Of a stretch of 64,000 nt of DNA, positions 19,999-29,940 are shown piece after piece (the stretch's first letter is position 1; each line of letters opens with the position of its first letter). The notes under the pieces were generated by a model, which saw nothing but the letters and a program-made list of their open reading frames with translations, had not been told where the DNA came from and searched no databases. The translations under genes were made by a program, and so were the position numbers. The stretch lies in assembly GCF_028204155.1 (NCBI RefSeq), contig NZ_JAQLOI010000001.1, positions 372,001-436,000 of the forward strand. The letters are read 5' to 3'. Source of the stretch: Vibrio algarum (lineage in GTDB: Bacteria; Pseudomonadota; Gammaproteobacteria; Enterobacterales; Vibrionaceae).

Positions 19999-21417
19999 AT
20001 GAGTCAAGATAAAATAGACATAAAAGATGTGACTCCCAAAACATTCAACCCTAAAACTCATAAAGGGAAAAAAGATAGATTTAACCCTAGTGATGGTATC
20101 TATGTTCGAGAAAGCAAAGGCGCTTTTCAAATACTAAGACGATATGGAGCATGGTTCTTACTACTCTTATTCGGTTTAGTACCTTGGATACCGTATGGGG
20201 AGCGACAAGCTATATTACTTGATATTGGTCACCAGCAATTTAATTTCTTCGGAACGACTTTATACCCACAAGATTTAACATTGTTGGCTTTACTTTTCAT
20301 GATTGCCGCCTTTGGGCTGTTTTTTATTACTACATTTTTAGGCCGTGTTTGGTGTGGTTATCTTTGCCCACAAACCGTCTGGACTTTTATGTATATCTGG
20401 TTTGAAGAAAAACTAGAGGGTGCCGCGAATAAAAGACGAAAACAAGACAGCGGAAAAATGACACCTAACCTTTTGCTAAGGAAAACAATAAAGCATTTGG
20501 CTTGGATCGGTATTGCGCTAGTCACAGGATTCACTTTTGTTGGCTATTTCGTTCCGATTAAAGATCTCGTTGTTGATTTTCTCACCTTGAATACAACTTT
20601 CTGGGCTGGTTTTTGGGTTCTGTTTTTTGCTATTTGCACCTATGCAAACGCCGCATGGATGCGTTCTATCGTCTGTATCCACATGTGTCCATATGCTCGT
20701 TTTCAATCCGCCATGTTTGATAAAGATACATTTATCGTGGGTTACAACCCTGAGCGCGGAGAATCTAGAGGCCCGCGTTCACGCAAGGCTGATCCCAAAA
20801 AGCTCGGTTTAGGTGACTGTATTGACTGCGACCTTTGTGTACAAGTCTGCCCAACGGGTATAGACATACGTGATGGGCTCCAATATGAATGTATAAATTG
20901 TGGTGCGTGTATTGACGTTTGTAACAAAACAATGGATAGAATGGGTTATGAGAAAAACCTAATTAGTTACACAACTGAGCACAAATTATCAGGGAAAAAC
21001 ACCAAAGTAATGCGGCCAAAACTCATTGGTTACGGCAGTATTATGATATTAATGATAATCCTCTTTTTCTTACAGGTGGCAAGTGTAGAGCCCGTTGGAA
21101 TGAGTGTATTGAGAGATCGAAATCAACTATTTAAGATCAACTCAGCTGGATATGTCGAAAATACTTACAACCTAAAAGTAATTAATAAGACTCAGCAACT
21201 ACAAACCTACACGCTTAACGTGTCAGGTCTAAGTGACGTGACTTGGTACGGCAATCAAACCATCCAAGTTGATCCTGGTGAAGTCCTCAATTTACCCATC
21301 AGCTTGGGTGTAGCAACCGAGAACTTAAATTCTCCAGTTTCAACAATTCAGTTTATACTCACCGATAGCAACCAATTTACTGTTGAAGTTGAAAGCAGGT
21401 TTGTAAAAAAACTTTAG
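19999..21417 (+). CDS. ccoG: Cytochrome c oxidase accessory protein CcoG (RdxA/FixG)
   Basis: Polyferredoxin-like membrane protein needed for copper delivery to cbb3-type oxidases. It is 472 residues. The order is a cytosolic N-terminus, transmembrane segments near 49-67 and 88-110, the conserved GRVWCGYLCPQTVWT, further segments near 160-215, then two [4Fe-4S] motifs (CIDCDLCVQVCP and CINCGACIDVCN) around 275-310. A final membrane anchor (near 345-365) and a C-terminal Ig-like domain complete it. AAGGA precedes the start. The cbb3 oxidase genes are not in this window. Confidence 0.95.
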   Translation: MSQDKIDIKDVTPKTFNPKTHKGKKDRFNPSDGIYVRESKGAFQILRRYGAWFLLLLFGLVPWIPYGERQAILLDIGHQQFNFFGTTLYPQDLTLLALLFMIAAFGLFFITTFLGRVWCGYLCPQTVWTFMYIWFEEKLEGAANKRRKQDSGKMTPNLLLRKTIKHLAWIGIALVTGFTFVGYFVPIKDLVVDFLTLNTTFWAGFWVLFFAICTYANAAWMRSIVCIHMCPYARFQSAMFDKDTFIVGYNPERGESRGPRSRKADPKKLGLGDCIDCDLCVQVCPTGIDIRDGLQYECINCGACIDVCNKTMDRMGYEKNLISYTTEHKLSGKNTKVMRPKLIGYGSIMILMIILFFLQVASVEPVGMSVLRDRNQLFKINSAGYVENTYNLKVINKTQQLQTYTLNVSGLSDVTWYGNQTIQVDPGEVLNLPISLGVATENLNSPVSTIQFILTDSNQFTVEVESRFVKKL

Positions 21418-21431
21418 CTTTGCAAAACAAT

Positions 21432-21459
21432 AAAAAAGGGCTCTAACGGGCCCTTTTTT
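21432..21459 (+). terminator. Terminator after ccoG
   Basis: AAAAAAGGGC (21432-21441) pairs with GCCCTTTTTT (21450-21459) around an eight-base loop, 15 bases after the ccoG stop. Confidence 0.85.
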
Positions 21460-21475
21460 AATACCGGAACCTTTT

Positions 21476-22491
21476 ATGACAACACTATCTAGCAATACTG
21501 AAGCACCGAATAACATAGCATTCAATTTTGATGCTTTAACACCTGACTTTATGTGGTATGCACTAGAAAGCATAGGAATAAGAGTTGAATCGGGTTTATT
21601 AGCACTAAACAGTTACGAAAACCGAGTTTATCAATTTATAGACGAAGAAAAGCAGCGTTATGTGGTTAAATTTTATCGTCCACAGCGTTGGAATATCGAG
21701 CAAATACAAGAAGAACACGACTTTACATTGGAGTTAATTGAACAAGAAATACCGGTTGCTCCCCCATGTATTATTAATGGAAAAACACTGCATAAATACA
21801 AAGGGTATTTATTTACGTTATTTGCTAGTGTTGGTGGCCGCCAATTTGAAGTAGATAATAATGATCACCTTGAATGGGTTGGGCGATTTATGGGAAGAAT
21901 CCATAACATCGGCAGCAAAAAAACTTCCAACATAGACCAACTATCGGGCTGGACGAATACCTTTATCAACCTCGTAAACTGCTCCAGAATTCTTCATTTA
22001 TCCCTTCCCACTTGGAAAATAGCTTTTTTAGCGACCTCGACATGCTCATAAATCGCATCGAAGACAGTTGGAGTGATAGTTTTACATCTATCCGTCTACA
22101 TGGGGACTGCCATCCTGGGAATATACTGTGGCGCGATGGCCCAATGTTTGTTGATTTAGATGATGCTCGCAATGGTCCAGCGATACAAGATTTGTGGATG
22201 CTACTTAACGGTGACAGGCAAGATAAGCTCGCTCAATTAGATATACTGTTAGAAGGATACGAAGAGTTTTTTGATTTTAACCCGTCAGAACTTAAACTTA
22301 TCGAGCCTTTAAGAGGTCTTCGAATGGTACACTATATGGCTTGGTTAGCTAAAAGGTGGCAAGACCCAGCGTTCCCTCTTGCTTTTCCTTGGTTTGGTGA
22401 CCCTAAATATTGGGAAAATCAAGTTCTTGGATTTAAAGAACAGATATCAGTATTACAGGAACCTCCGCTTTCGTTAATGCCTCAATGGTAA
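21476..22491 (+). pseudogene. srkA: Stress response kinase A (RdoA/YihE), frame broken at an A7 run
   Basis: Ser/Thr protein kinase of the aminoglycoside-phosphotransferase fold that protects against stress-induced death in E. coli. The first part matches through GSKK, where the frame breaks at the run 21917-21923. One added A gives NFQHRPTIGLDEYL, equal to the E. coli block, and continues as PRKLLQNSS and beyond. The kinase core follows: LHGDCHPGNILWRDG with the catalytic aspartate, FVDLDDARNGP with the metal-binding aspartate and DLWMLLNGD. The repaired protein is 338 residues (E. coli 328) and ends PPLSLMPQW. It lies upstream of dsbA, as in E. coli. Confidence 0.9.
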
Positions 22492-22534
22492 TAAATACAA
22501 AAATAAACAAGATTTAGATGGAATAGATTATCTT

Positions 22535-23134
22535 ATGAAAAAAATATTTATGTTACTCGCAACTGCACTATTAAGTGTGTCTGTCCAAGCTGCACAATTC
22601 AACGAAGGTACGCATTACGACGTGTTGAATTTAGAAAAAACATCAACGCCAACCGTTACCGAGTATTTTTCTTTCTATTGTGGTCACTGTAATAACTTTG
22701 AACCTGTAATACAGCAACTTAAAACAAAGCTACCTAAGAATGCTAAATTCCAAAAAGTGCATGTTTCCTTTATGGGAGGCAACATGGGTGTTCCTATGGC
22801 AAAAGCATACGCCAGTATGGTAGTACTAAAGGTAGAAGACCAAATGGTCCCATACATGTTCAATCAAATACACAACCTTCGCACCCCACCTAAAACTGAA
22901 GCAGACCTGCGTCAAATGTTTATAGATCAAGGCATAGATGCTAAGAAATTTGATTCTGCCTATAATGGTTTTGCGATTGACTCGATGCAAAAACGTTTTG
23001 ATAAACAATTTAAAGACGTGAAGTTAACTGGGGTTCCGGGCGTTGTGGTAAACAACAAATATATTGTTAAGACTGATGGTATCAAGAGTTATGATGAATA
23101 TTTTGATCTAGTCAATTATCTTTTGAATCAATAA
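22535..23134 (+). CDS. dsbA: Periplasmic thiol:disulfide oxidoreductase DsbA, CGHC active site
   Basis: Introduces disulfide bonds into exported proteins and is reoxidised by DsbB. It is 199 residues with a signal peptide (MKKIFMLLATALLSVSVQA, cut before AQF). The thioredoxin fold carries the active site FYCGHCNNFEP near residue 50 and the cis-proline loop TGVPGVVV near 165, around a helical insertion. The active-site dipeptide is Gly-His (codons TGT GGT CAC TGT), whereas E. coli and V. cholerae DsbA have Pro-His, so its redox potential may differ. It is probably transcribed from srkA, as in E. coli. Confidence 0.95.
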   Translation: MKKIFMLLATALLSVSVQAAQFNEGTHYDVLNLEKTSTPTVTEYFSFYCGHCNNFEPVIQQLKTKLPKNAKFQKVHVSFMGGNMGVPMAKAYASMVVLKVEDQMVPYMFNQIHNLRTPPKTEADLRQMFIDQGIDAKKFDSAYNGFAIDSMQKRFDKQFKDVKLTGVPGVVVNNKYIVKTDGIKSYDEYFDLVNYLLNQ

Positions 23135-23236
23135 GTAATCCTATAGAAGCGGAACCACTAGTTTCGCTTCTTATATCCATAACTTACCTAAACAACATTA
23201 TATTGAACGATTCTAATACCCCTCACCTTAATACGT

Positions 23237-24759
23237 TCAAACCACTTGTGAGTTTAGCAATTTCAATAACCTATCCATCGACCTATATCCTAATGCTTCA
23301 GCCAAATGAGCACGAGTAATGGTTTTGCTGGATTCCAGATCAGCGATAGTACGGGCAACTTTGATTATTCGATGGTATGCACGTATAGATAACCCCAACT
23401 TGTGTAGCGCATTTTCAAGAAACTCTGCATCTTGTTTTTCCAAAATACAATATTTCTCTATTTCCCTACTTGATAACAACGCATTTATTTTCCCCGATCG
23501 ACAAAGCATTAGAGCACGAGCCTTTTCAACTCTAAGCTTTACAATACGAGTACTTTCTCCCCTATCTCCGCCTTCTGCTAACACACCTTTAGGTAATAAA
23601 GGGATTTCTAAGGACATATCAAACCGATCTAATAGCGGCCCAGATAATCGACTCAGGTAACGAAGAATTACTTGAGGGTTAATTCTTACTTTATCTCCAT
23701 CGTAATACCCTGTGGGACTTGGATTTAGAGCGCCAACCAGCTGAAAACGAGCAGGAAATCGTGTTTTACCAGCCGCTCGAGATATAACAATTTCACCAGA
23801 CTCCAATGGCTCTCGTATTGAATCCAATACCTTTCTTTCAAATTCAGGCATTTCGTCAAGAAATAGCAATCCGTTATGAGCTAATGAAATTTCGCCCGGA
23901 CGAGGTATAGACCCCCCACCCACAAGAGCGGCCATAGAAGACGAATGATGAGGCGAGCGAAAAGGCCTTTTTTCCAATTATATTTGTTAATATCTTGATC
24001 TGTTAAAGAAGCAACTGAAGCCGCTTCTAACGCTTCTTCATCATTCATCTCAGGCAATAAATCGCAAAGTCGAGATGCTAACATCGTTTTTCCAGTACCA
24101 GGAGGGCCAAGAAATAAGAGATTATGCCCACCAGCCGCTGCTATCTCGAGCGCTCTTTTTCCTTGTTGCTGGCCAATAACATCTTGTAAATCCTGGTTAT
24201 AAACCTCTTTATAAATTGATTTTTCTACCTGGTATAAAGACAAGCTTTCTTGTCCGCATAGTGCCGAACACACCTCTAATAAACTTGCGGCTGACTTATG
24301 TGTCTTTTTGCCAACCAAAGCGGCTTGATCCCCATTTTCTTCCGGTACCACTAAACAACGTTGAACCTTATTAGCCGCCAAAGCCGCTGGTAACACGCCT
24401 TTAACTGGGCGTAATTCGCCAGAAAGAGCAAGTTCACCAACAAATTCATATTCGCTGAGTTTATCAACCGCTATCTGCTCAGATGCAGCAAGTATTCCTA
24501 ACGCGATAGGTAAGTCAAAACGTCCACCCTCTTTAGGCAAATCAGCAGGGGCAAGGTTTACTGTTATCTTTTTGCTTGGGTACTCAAAATTTGAGTTAAT
24601 TATGGCACTTCGAACTCTGTCACGAGACTCTTTTACTGTCGTTTCTGGTAACCCAACCAATGCAAAACCTGGCATCCCATTACTAATATGCACCTCAACG
24701 GTAACTGGTGGGGCTTCGACTCCAACACTTGCTCGGCTATGAATGACTGCTAACACCAT
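23237..24759 (-). pseudogene. comM: ComM/YifB Mg-chelatase-like AAA+ protein, frame broken at a T6 run
   Basis: Hexameric helicase that drives branch migration during natural transformation in Vibrio. The N-terminal domain starts MVLAVIHSRASVG; the second of two close ATGs aligns with E. coli and has AAGGA at proper spacing. The AAA+ core shows Walker A GPPGTGKTML near 215. The frame breaks at 23968-23973; one added base gives WKKRPFRSPHHSSS and continues through Walker B LLFLDEMPEF to IADLESSKTITRAHL at the C-terminus. The repaired length is 507 residues (E. coli 506). Sequencing undercall is the likely cause. Confidence 0.9.
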
Positions 24760-24931
24760 CTCCATCCTTATAATTATTTAAAATTAAAAATTATTTTTTA
24801 TAACCACCTCTATATAGCGCGAATATAAGTTGAATAAATATGGTAAAAGACTGAGTTTTTCCTTGTCAGCTAACAACAATTTATGTTACCACTAGAGGTG
24901 CAAACACATTTGATAGAAAAATAGACAACTA

Positions 24932-25024
24932 ATGAAATTATCCGCTCGCGTAAATGCGCTCATTATCCTGATTATCGTGGTCATTATTGACACCGCGCGG
25001 GGGCGAGTAAGCGGAACAAAATAA
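24932..25024 (+). CDS. ilvL: ilv operon leader peptide
   Basis: A 30-residue open frame, MKLSARVNALIILIIVVIID..., with eleven Leu/Ile/Val codons between residues 7 and 19 (ALIILIIVVII is continuous). It lies before an attenuator hairpin and ilvG. Ribosome stalling at these codons when branched-chain aminoacyl-tRNAs are scarce would favour the antiterminator. The sequence differs from the E. coli leader, but codon composition and position identify it. No strong Shine-Dalgarno is visible. Confidence 0.85.
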   Translation: MKLSARVNALIILIIVVIIDTARGRVSGTK

Positions 25025-25034
25025 AAAAAGTTTA

Positions 25035-25070
25035 AAAAAACCCCCGCACTGAAAAGTTCGGGGGTTTTTT
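25035..25070 (+). terminator. ilv attenuator
   Basis: A perfect 12-base-pair stem, AAAAAACCCCCG (25035-25046) with CGGGGGTTTTTT (25059-25070), has an inner ACT/AGT pairing over a GAAA loop. It ends in a T run ten bases after the leader-peptide stop. The leader segment GCGCGGGGGCG (about 24995-25005) could pair with the C run to form the competing antiterminator. Confidence 0.88.
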
Positions 25071-25181
25071 ACAATTTAATATAATAAATTTTTGCTTAAG
25101 TAGGCAAACGGGAAGATAGGAGCACAGTATGTGCAGTAATAATTTAGCGTTAACAGAAACGCAAACAAGCTGGAGGTACTA

Positions 25182-26828
25182 ATGAACGGTTCTGACTTAG
25201 TAGTAGCAGCTTTAAAACAGCAAGGCATATCAACAGTATTTGGATACCCCGGCGGCGCCATCATGCCAATTTATGATGCCCTTTATGATGGTGGCGTTGA
25301 GCACGTACTTTGCCGACATGAACAAGGTGCCGCTATGGCCGCTATTGGAATGTCTAGAGCAACACAAGATGTTGCTGTCTGCTTGGCCACATCTGGCCCT
25401 GGAGCGACAAACTTAGTAACAGGGCTAGCGGACGCACTCCTAGATTCAGTGCCGATTGTCGCCATTACTGGTCAGGTAGCAAGCCCATTGATTGGTACAG
25501 ATGCATTCCAAGAAATGGATGTTATTGGTATGTCTTTAGCTTGTTCTAAACATAGCTACTTAGTCACCGACATTGATGATTTAGCACCAACACTTGCCGA
25601 GGCTTTTGAGGTGGCTAAATCAGGTAGACCTGGACCTGTCGTAGTTGATATCGCTAAAGATGTTCAGCTAGCTGAAGCGCCAACTCACCTACTTCCATTT
25701 ATCGAACCACCAGCCATTCCAGTGGCTGACCCGGAAGCGATAGAAAAAGCACAAAGCTTACTTAACAAATCCGATAAGCCTGTTCTCTATATCGGTGGTG
25801 GTGTTCAGATAGCTAAAGCGACTGAAACTGTTAGAGCGTTTCTTACTAAAAACCCAATGCCAACAGTAAGTACATTAAAAGGATTAGGGAGCGTAGAACG
25901 CCATGATCCTAACTACTTAGGCATGGTTGGCATGCATGGCACAAAGGCTGCTAACCTAATTGTACAAGAGTCCGACTTACTCATTGTGGTTGGGGCTCGT
26001 TTCGATGATAGGGTAACAGGAAGGCTAGACTCGTTTGCCCCTGATGCTCGAGTCATTCATATTGATATTGATGCAGCAGAATTTAATAAATTACGTCGTT
26101 CTAATGCTTCATTACAAGGCGATATCAACGTTATTCTTCCGCAACTTACTCGTTCGCAAGATATATCTCCATGGCTTAAGAAAACGGCTGATCTAAGAAA
26201 AGAATTCAAATGGCGTTATGACCATCCCGGTGAGCTTATCTATGCACCTCTGCTGTTAAAACAACTTTCAGATTCAATGCCTGATAGCTCTATCGTATCT
26301 ACTGATGTGGGACAACACCAGATGTGGGCAGCACAACACATTCAACCTCGTAAACCTGAAAATTATATAACTTCCGCTGGTCTTGGCACTATGGGATTTG
26401 GTCTTCCTGCAGCCATTGGAGCAAAGATTGCAAGGCCTGATGATCAATCGATACTAATCACTGGTGATGGCTCCTTCATGATGAATATCCAAGAACTGGG
26501 TACCATCAAGAGAAAACAAGTTCCGGTAAAAATCGTTCTACTAAATAACCAACGCTTAGGAATGGTTCGTCAATGGCAATCTCTCTTTTTTGATGGTCGC
26601 CATAGCGAAACAATTTTGGATGATAACCCCGATTTTCAAGCTCTAGCAGCAGCATTTGATATTCCGGGAAAAACCATCACGACCAAAGCAGAAGTTGAGC
26701 CCGCTCTAAAAGAGATGCTAGAAAGTGAAACCGCTTATCTGCTTCATGTTCTTATTGATGAAGACGAAAATGTTTGGCCACTAGTTCCACCAGGGGCTGC
26801 AAACCAAGATATGTTGGAGAACACCTAA
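25182..26828 (+). CDS. ilvG: Acetolactate synthase II large subunit
   Basis: Thiamine-diphosphate enzyme condensing pyruvate with pyruvate or 2-ketobutyrate, the first common step of Val/Leu/Ile synthesis. It is 548 residues and intact. The PYR domain has GYPGGAIMPIYDAL near 20 and the catalytic glutamate in CRHEQGAAMAA near 47. The TPP/Mg motif GDGSFMMNIQEL starts near 428 and includes the NN at its end. GGAGG precedes the ATG. It overlaps ilvM by one base (TAATG), which encodes its regulatory subunit. Confidence 0.97.
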   Translation: MNGSDLVVAALKQQGISTVFGYPGGAIMPIYDALYDGGVEHVLCRHEQGAAMAAIGMSRATQDVAVCLATSGPGATNLVTGLADALLDSVPIVAITGQVASPLIGTDAFQEMDVIGMSLACSKHSYLVTDIDDLAPTLAEAFEVAKSGRPGPVVVDIAKDVQLAEAPTHLLPFIEPPAIPVADPEAIEKAQSLLNKSDKPVLYIGGGVQIAKATETVRAFLTKNPMPTVSTLKGLGSVERHDPNYLGMVGMHGTKAANLIVQESDLLIVVGARFDDRVTGRLDSFAPDARVIHIDIDAAEFNKLRRSNASLQGDINVILPQLTRSQDISPWLKKTADLRKEFKWRYDHPGELIYAPLLLKQLSDSMPDSSIVSTDVGQHQMWAAQHIQPRKPENYITSAGLGTMGFGLPAAIGAKIARPDDQSILITGDGSFMMNIQELGTIKRKQVPVKIVLLNNQRLGMVRQWQSLFFDGRHSETILDDNPDFQALAAAFDIPGKTITTKAEVEPALKEMLESETAYLLHVLIDEDENVWPLVPPGAANQDMLENT

Positions 26829-27097
26829 TGGATAGATACCTATTAACAATTGAAGCCAACGATAAACCTGTTTTGGTTGAGCGTATCCTTCGAGTAGTAA
26901 GGCACCGTGGTTTTACCATTAAGCAAATACTTGCGACACAGAATCATGAGAGTAAAGTTGCTCAGATAGAGCTTGTCGTCGACAGTGATAGACCTATTAC
27001 GTTAATTACCAATCAAGTTGAAAAACTATGGGATGTTACAAACGTACACACCTCTCGACTGAAAAAAGATGAAATGCTCAGTGCTTACAAAATTTAA
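26828..27097 (+). CDS. ilvM: Acetolactate synthase II small subunit
   Basis: An 89-residue ACT-domain regulatory subunit of the IlvG enzyme. The start MDRYLLTIEAND at 26828 shares a base with the ilvG stop; the frame is open upstream but homology begins here. The central ERILRVVRHRGFTIKQI block is typical of the small subunits. Isozyme II is usually insensitive to valine; whether that holds here cannot be read from the sequence. Confidence 0.93.
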   Translation: MDRYLLTIEANDKPVLVERILRVVRHRGFTIKQILATQNHESKVAQIELVVDSDRPITLITNQVEKLWDVTNVHTSRLKKDEMLSAYKI

Positions 27098-27111
27098 GGA
27101 AGGATTCTAAG

Positions 27112-28065
27112 ATGGCAACAAACACAGCTGATTTTATTTGGTTTAATGGCAAGATGGTTCCATGGGGTGAAGCTAATGTCCATGTACTTACTCACGCCAT
27201 GCATTATGGTACCTCTGTATTTGAAGGGATTCGTTGTTACAACACCCCTAATGGCCCGATTGTTTTTCGCCATAAAGAACACATGCAACGCCTAAAAGAT
27301 TCCGCAAAGATTTACCGGTTCCCAATACCCTATTCTGTTGATGAATTAATGGAAGCGTGTCGTGAAACACTAAGAGATAACAAGCTAGAGTCTGCTTATA
27401 TTCGCCCACTTGGCTTTATTGGTAACGTTGGGTTAGGTGTATGCCCCCCAACTGATACTGAAATGGACCTGATCATAGCGGCTTTCCCATGGGGATCATA
27501 TTTAGGAGAAGAAGCGCTTGCAAATGGTGTTGATGCTATGATTTCAAGTTGGAATCGTGCGGCACCAAATACCATTCCAACGGCGGCTAAAGCTGGCGGT
27601 AATTACTTATCTTCTTTGCTCGTTGGTGGCGAAGCCCGTCGTCACGGTTATGCTGAAGGTATTGCCCTAAGTGTTGATGGTTACCTTTCCGAAGGCGCTG
27701 GTGAAAATATCTTCGTCGTTAAAAATGGTGTTTTACATACGCCACCAGCAACGAGTGCCATACTGCCAGGCATCACTCGCGACTCCATCATGATCTTAGC
27801 CAAAGAACTTGGATATAAAGTAAAAGAAGAGAATATTGCTCGCGAAGCATTATACCTTGCAGACGAAATATTTATGACAGGTACCGCAGCAGAAATCGTC
27901 CCAGTACGAAGCGTTGACCAAATTACTGTTGGTGAAGGCAAGCGAGGTCCGATTACCGAAAAAATTCAATCCACATTCTTTGGATTATTCAATGGAACAA
28001 CAGACGACAAATGGGGCTGGTTAGACTATGTCTATCCAGAAAGCGCCGTTGGTTCAGATAAGTAA
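27112..28065 (+). CDS. ilvE: Branched-chain amino acid aminotransferase
   Basis: PLP fold-type IV enzyme for the last transamination in Val, Leu and Ile synthesis. It is 317 residues (E. coli 309). The N-terminus TADFIWFNGKMVPW, the HYGTSVFEGIR block near 30 and the catalytic lysine in AAKAGGNYLSSLL near 160 are all present. LSEGAGENIF near 195 and TGTAAEIVPV near 260 form the cofactor-binding site. AAGGA lies ahead of the start. It is third in the ilvGMEDA order. Confidence 0.97.
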   Translation: MATNTADFIWFNGKMVPWGEANVHVLTHAMHYGTSVFEGIRCYNTPNGPIVFRHKEHMQRLKDSAKIYRFPIPYSVDELMEACRETLRDNKLESAYIRPLGFIGNVGLGVCPPTDTEMDLIIAAFPWGSYLGEEALANGVDAMISSWNRAAPNTIPTAAKAGGNYLSSLLVGGEARRHGYAEGIALSVDGYLSEGAGENIFVVKNGVLHTPPATSAILPGITRDSIMILAKELGYKVKEENIAREALYLADEIFMTGTAAEIVPVRSVDQITVGEGKRGPITEKIQSTFFGLFNGTTDDKWGWLDYVYPESAVGSDK

Positions 28066-28084
28066 GAGAAGGAACTAAATTAAA

Positions 28085-29935
28085 ATGTCTACACCTAAAA
28101 AATATCGTAGCGCCACAACAACACATGGACGCAATATGGCTGGAGCTCGCGCTTTATGGCGTGCAACTGGCGTGAAAGATGAAGATTTTGGCAAACCAAT
28201 TATCGCGGTTGTAAACTCATTCACACAATTTGTACCTGGTCATGTTCACCTAAAAGACATGGGTCAACTAGTCGCAAGAGAAATTGAAGAAGCGGGTGGT
28301 ATTGCAAAAGAGTTCAACACAATTGCCGTTGACGATGGTATTGCAATGGGTCACGGCGGTATGCTCTATTCTCTACCTTCAAGAGAACTGATTGCCGATT
28401 CTGTTGAGTATATGGTTAATGCTCACTGCGCTGATGCGATGGTTTGTATTTCTAACTGCGACAAAATAACTCCAGGGATGATGATGGCAGCACTACGCCT
28501 AAACATTCCAGTTATTTTCGTATCCGGCGGCCCAATGGAAGCAGGTAAAACCAAACTTTCTGATCAAATCATCAAGCTAGACCTTGTTGACGCCATGATT
28601 CAAGGTGCAGATCCATCCGTATCGGATGAACAAAGTGAACAAATAGAACGCAGTGCATGCCCAACCTGTGGTTCATGCTCTGGCATGTTCACCGCTAACT
28701 CAATGAACTGTTTAACTGAAGCTCTAGGCTTAAGCCAGCCAGGTAATGGCTCTTTACTTGCAACACATGCAGACCGTAAAGCGTTATTTCTAAGTGCTGG
28801 ACGCCGTGTTGTAGAGCTAACTAAGCGTTACTATGAACATGGTGACGAATCAGCACTTCCTCGTAATATTGCAACCAAAGAAGCGTTTGAAAATGCGATG
28901 GCGCTTGATATTGCTATGGGTGGTTCCACAAATACTGTTCTTCACCTGTTAGCTTCTGCTCAAGAAGGTGAAGTTGATTTCGATATGGATGATATCGACC
29001 GTATGTCACGTCGTGTCCCTCATCTTTGTAAAGTGGCACCTTCTACTCAAAAATATCATATGGAAGACGTACACCGTGCCGGTGGCGTGATGGCTATTCT
29101 AGGTGAGCTTGACCGTGTTGGATTAATCAACAATCAAACTAAAACAGTTCTTGGTTTAACAATGCAAGATCAGTTAGCCCAATACGACATTATGCAAACG
29201 GATTCAGAAGAGATAAAATCGTTCTTCCGTGCTGGCCCTGCGGGCATTCGTACGACTGAAGCCTTCTCTCAAGATTGTCGTTGGGATAGCGTCGATGATG
29301 ACCGTAAAGATGGTTGTATTCGCACTAAAGAAAATGCCTTTAGCCAAGAAGGTGGGTTAGCCGTACTAAAAGGTAATATCGCGCTTGATGGCTGTATAGT
29401 TAAAACCGCTGGTGTTGATGAAGAGAACCATAAATTCAAAGGGCCTGCCGTTGTATTTGAAAGCCAAGAAGATGCTGTAGAAGGTATTCTTGGTGGAAAG
29501 GTGAAGGCTGGTGATGTTGTTATCATTCGATACGAAGGCCCTAAGGGTGGCCCAGGTATGCAAGAAATGCTATACCCAACCACTTACCTGAAATCTATGG
29601 GCTTAGGCAAAGAGTGCGCACTTCTAACTGATGGTCGATTCTCTGGTGGTACATCTGGTCTATCTATTGGTCACGCATCTCCAGAAGCGGCCAACGGTGG
29701 CATAATTGGACTCGTTAAAGCTGGAGATATCATCGATATCGACATCCCTGCTCGCTCAATTACCTTAGATGTGCCTGAAGATGAAATTGCCTCTCGTAGA
29801 ACAGAACAAGATAAACTTGGCTGGAAACCAGCCAATCGTGTTCGTGAAGTCTCTTTTGCACTGAAAGCGTACGCAAGTATGGCCACTAGTGCAGATAAAG
29901 GTGCGGTACGTGATAAATCAATGTTGGAAGACTAA
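28085..29935 (+). CDS. ilvD: Dihydroxy-acid dehydratase
   Basis: Iron-sulfur dehydratase converting 2,3-dihydroxy acids to 2-keto acids in Val and Ile synthesis. It is 616 residues, the same as E. coli. Cluster and active-site motifs are visible: SNCDKITPGMMMA near 122, ACPTCGSCSGMFTANSMNC near 195, and GPKGGPGMQEML and LLTDGRFSGGTSG in the C-terminal part. It is separated from ilvE by 19 bases and from ilvA by five. Confidence 0.98.
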   Translation: MSTPKKYRSATTTHGRNMAGARALWRATGVKDEDFGKPIIAVVNSFTQFVPGHVHLKDMGQLVAREIEEAGGIAKEFNTIAVDDGIAMGHGGMLYSLPSRELIADSVEYMVNAHCADAMVCISNCDKITPGMMMAALRLNIPVIFVSGGPMEAGKTKLSDQIIKLDLVDAMIQGADPSVSDEQSEQIERSACPTCGSCSGMFTANSMNCLTEALGLSQPGNGSLLATHADRKALFLSAGRRVVELTKRYYEHGDESALPRNIATKEAFENAMALDIAMGGSTNTVLHLLASAQEGEVDFDMDDIDRMSRRVPHLCKVAPSTQKYHMEDVHRAGGVMAILGELDRVGLINNQTKTVLGLTMQDQLAQYDIMQTDSEEIKSFFRAGPAGIRTTEAFSQDCRWDSVDDDRKDGCIRTKENAFSQEGGLAVLKGNIALDGCIVKTAGVDEENHKFKGPAVVFESQEDAVEGILGGKVKAGDVVIIRYEGPKGGPGMQEMLYPTTYLKSMGLGKECALLTDGRFSGGTSGLSIGHASPEAANGGIIGLVKAGDIIDIDIPARSITLDVPEDEIASRRTEQDKLGWKPANRVREVSFALKAYASMATSADKGAVRDKSMLED

Positions 29936-29940
29936 ATTTA

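Noticed and set aside
23145..23171. Hairpin after dsbA (AGAAGCGGAAC/GTTTCGCTTCT) as a terminator
   Set aside because: The stem is reasonable, but it is followed by TATATCC and not a T run, so it was left unannotated.
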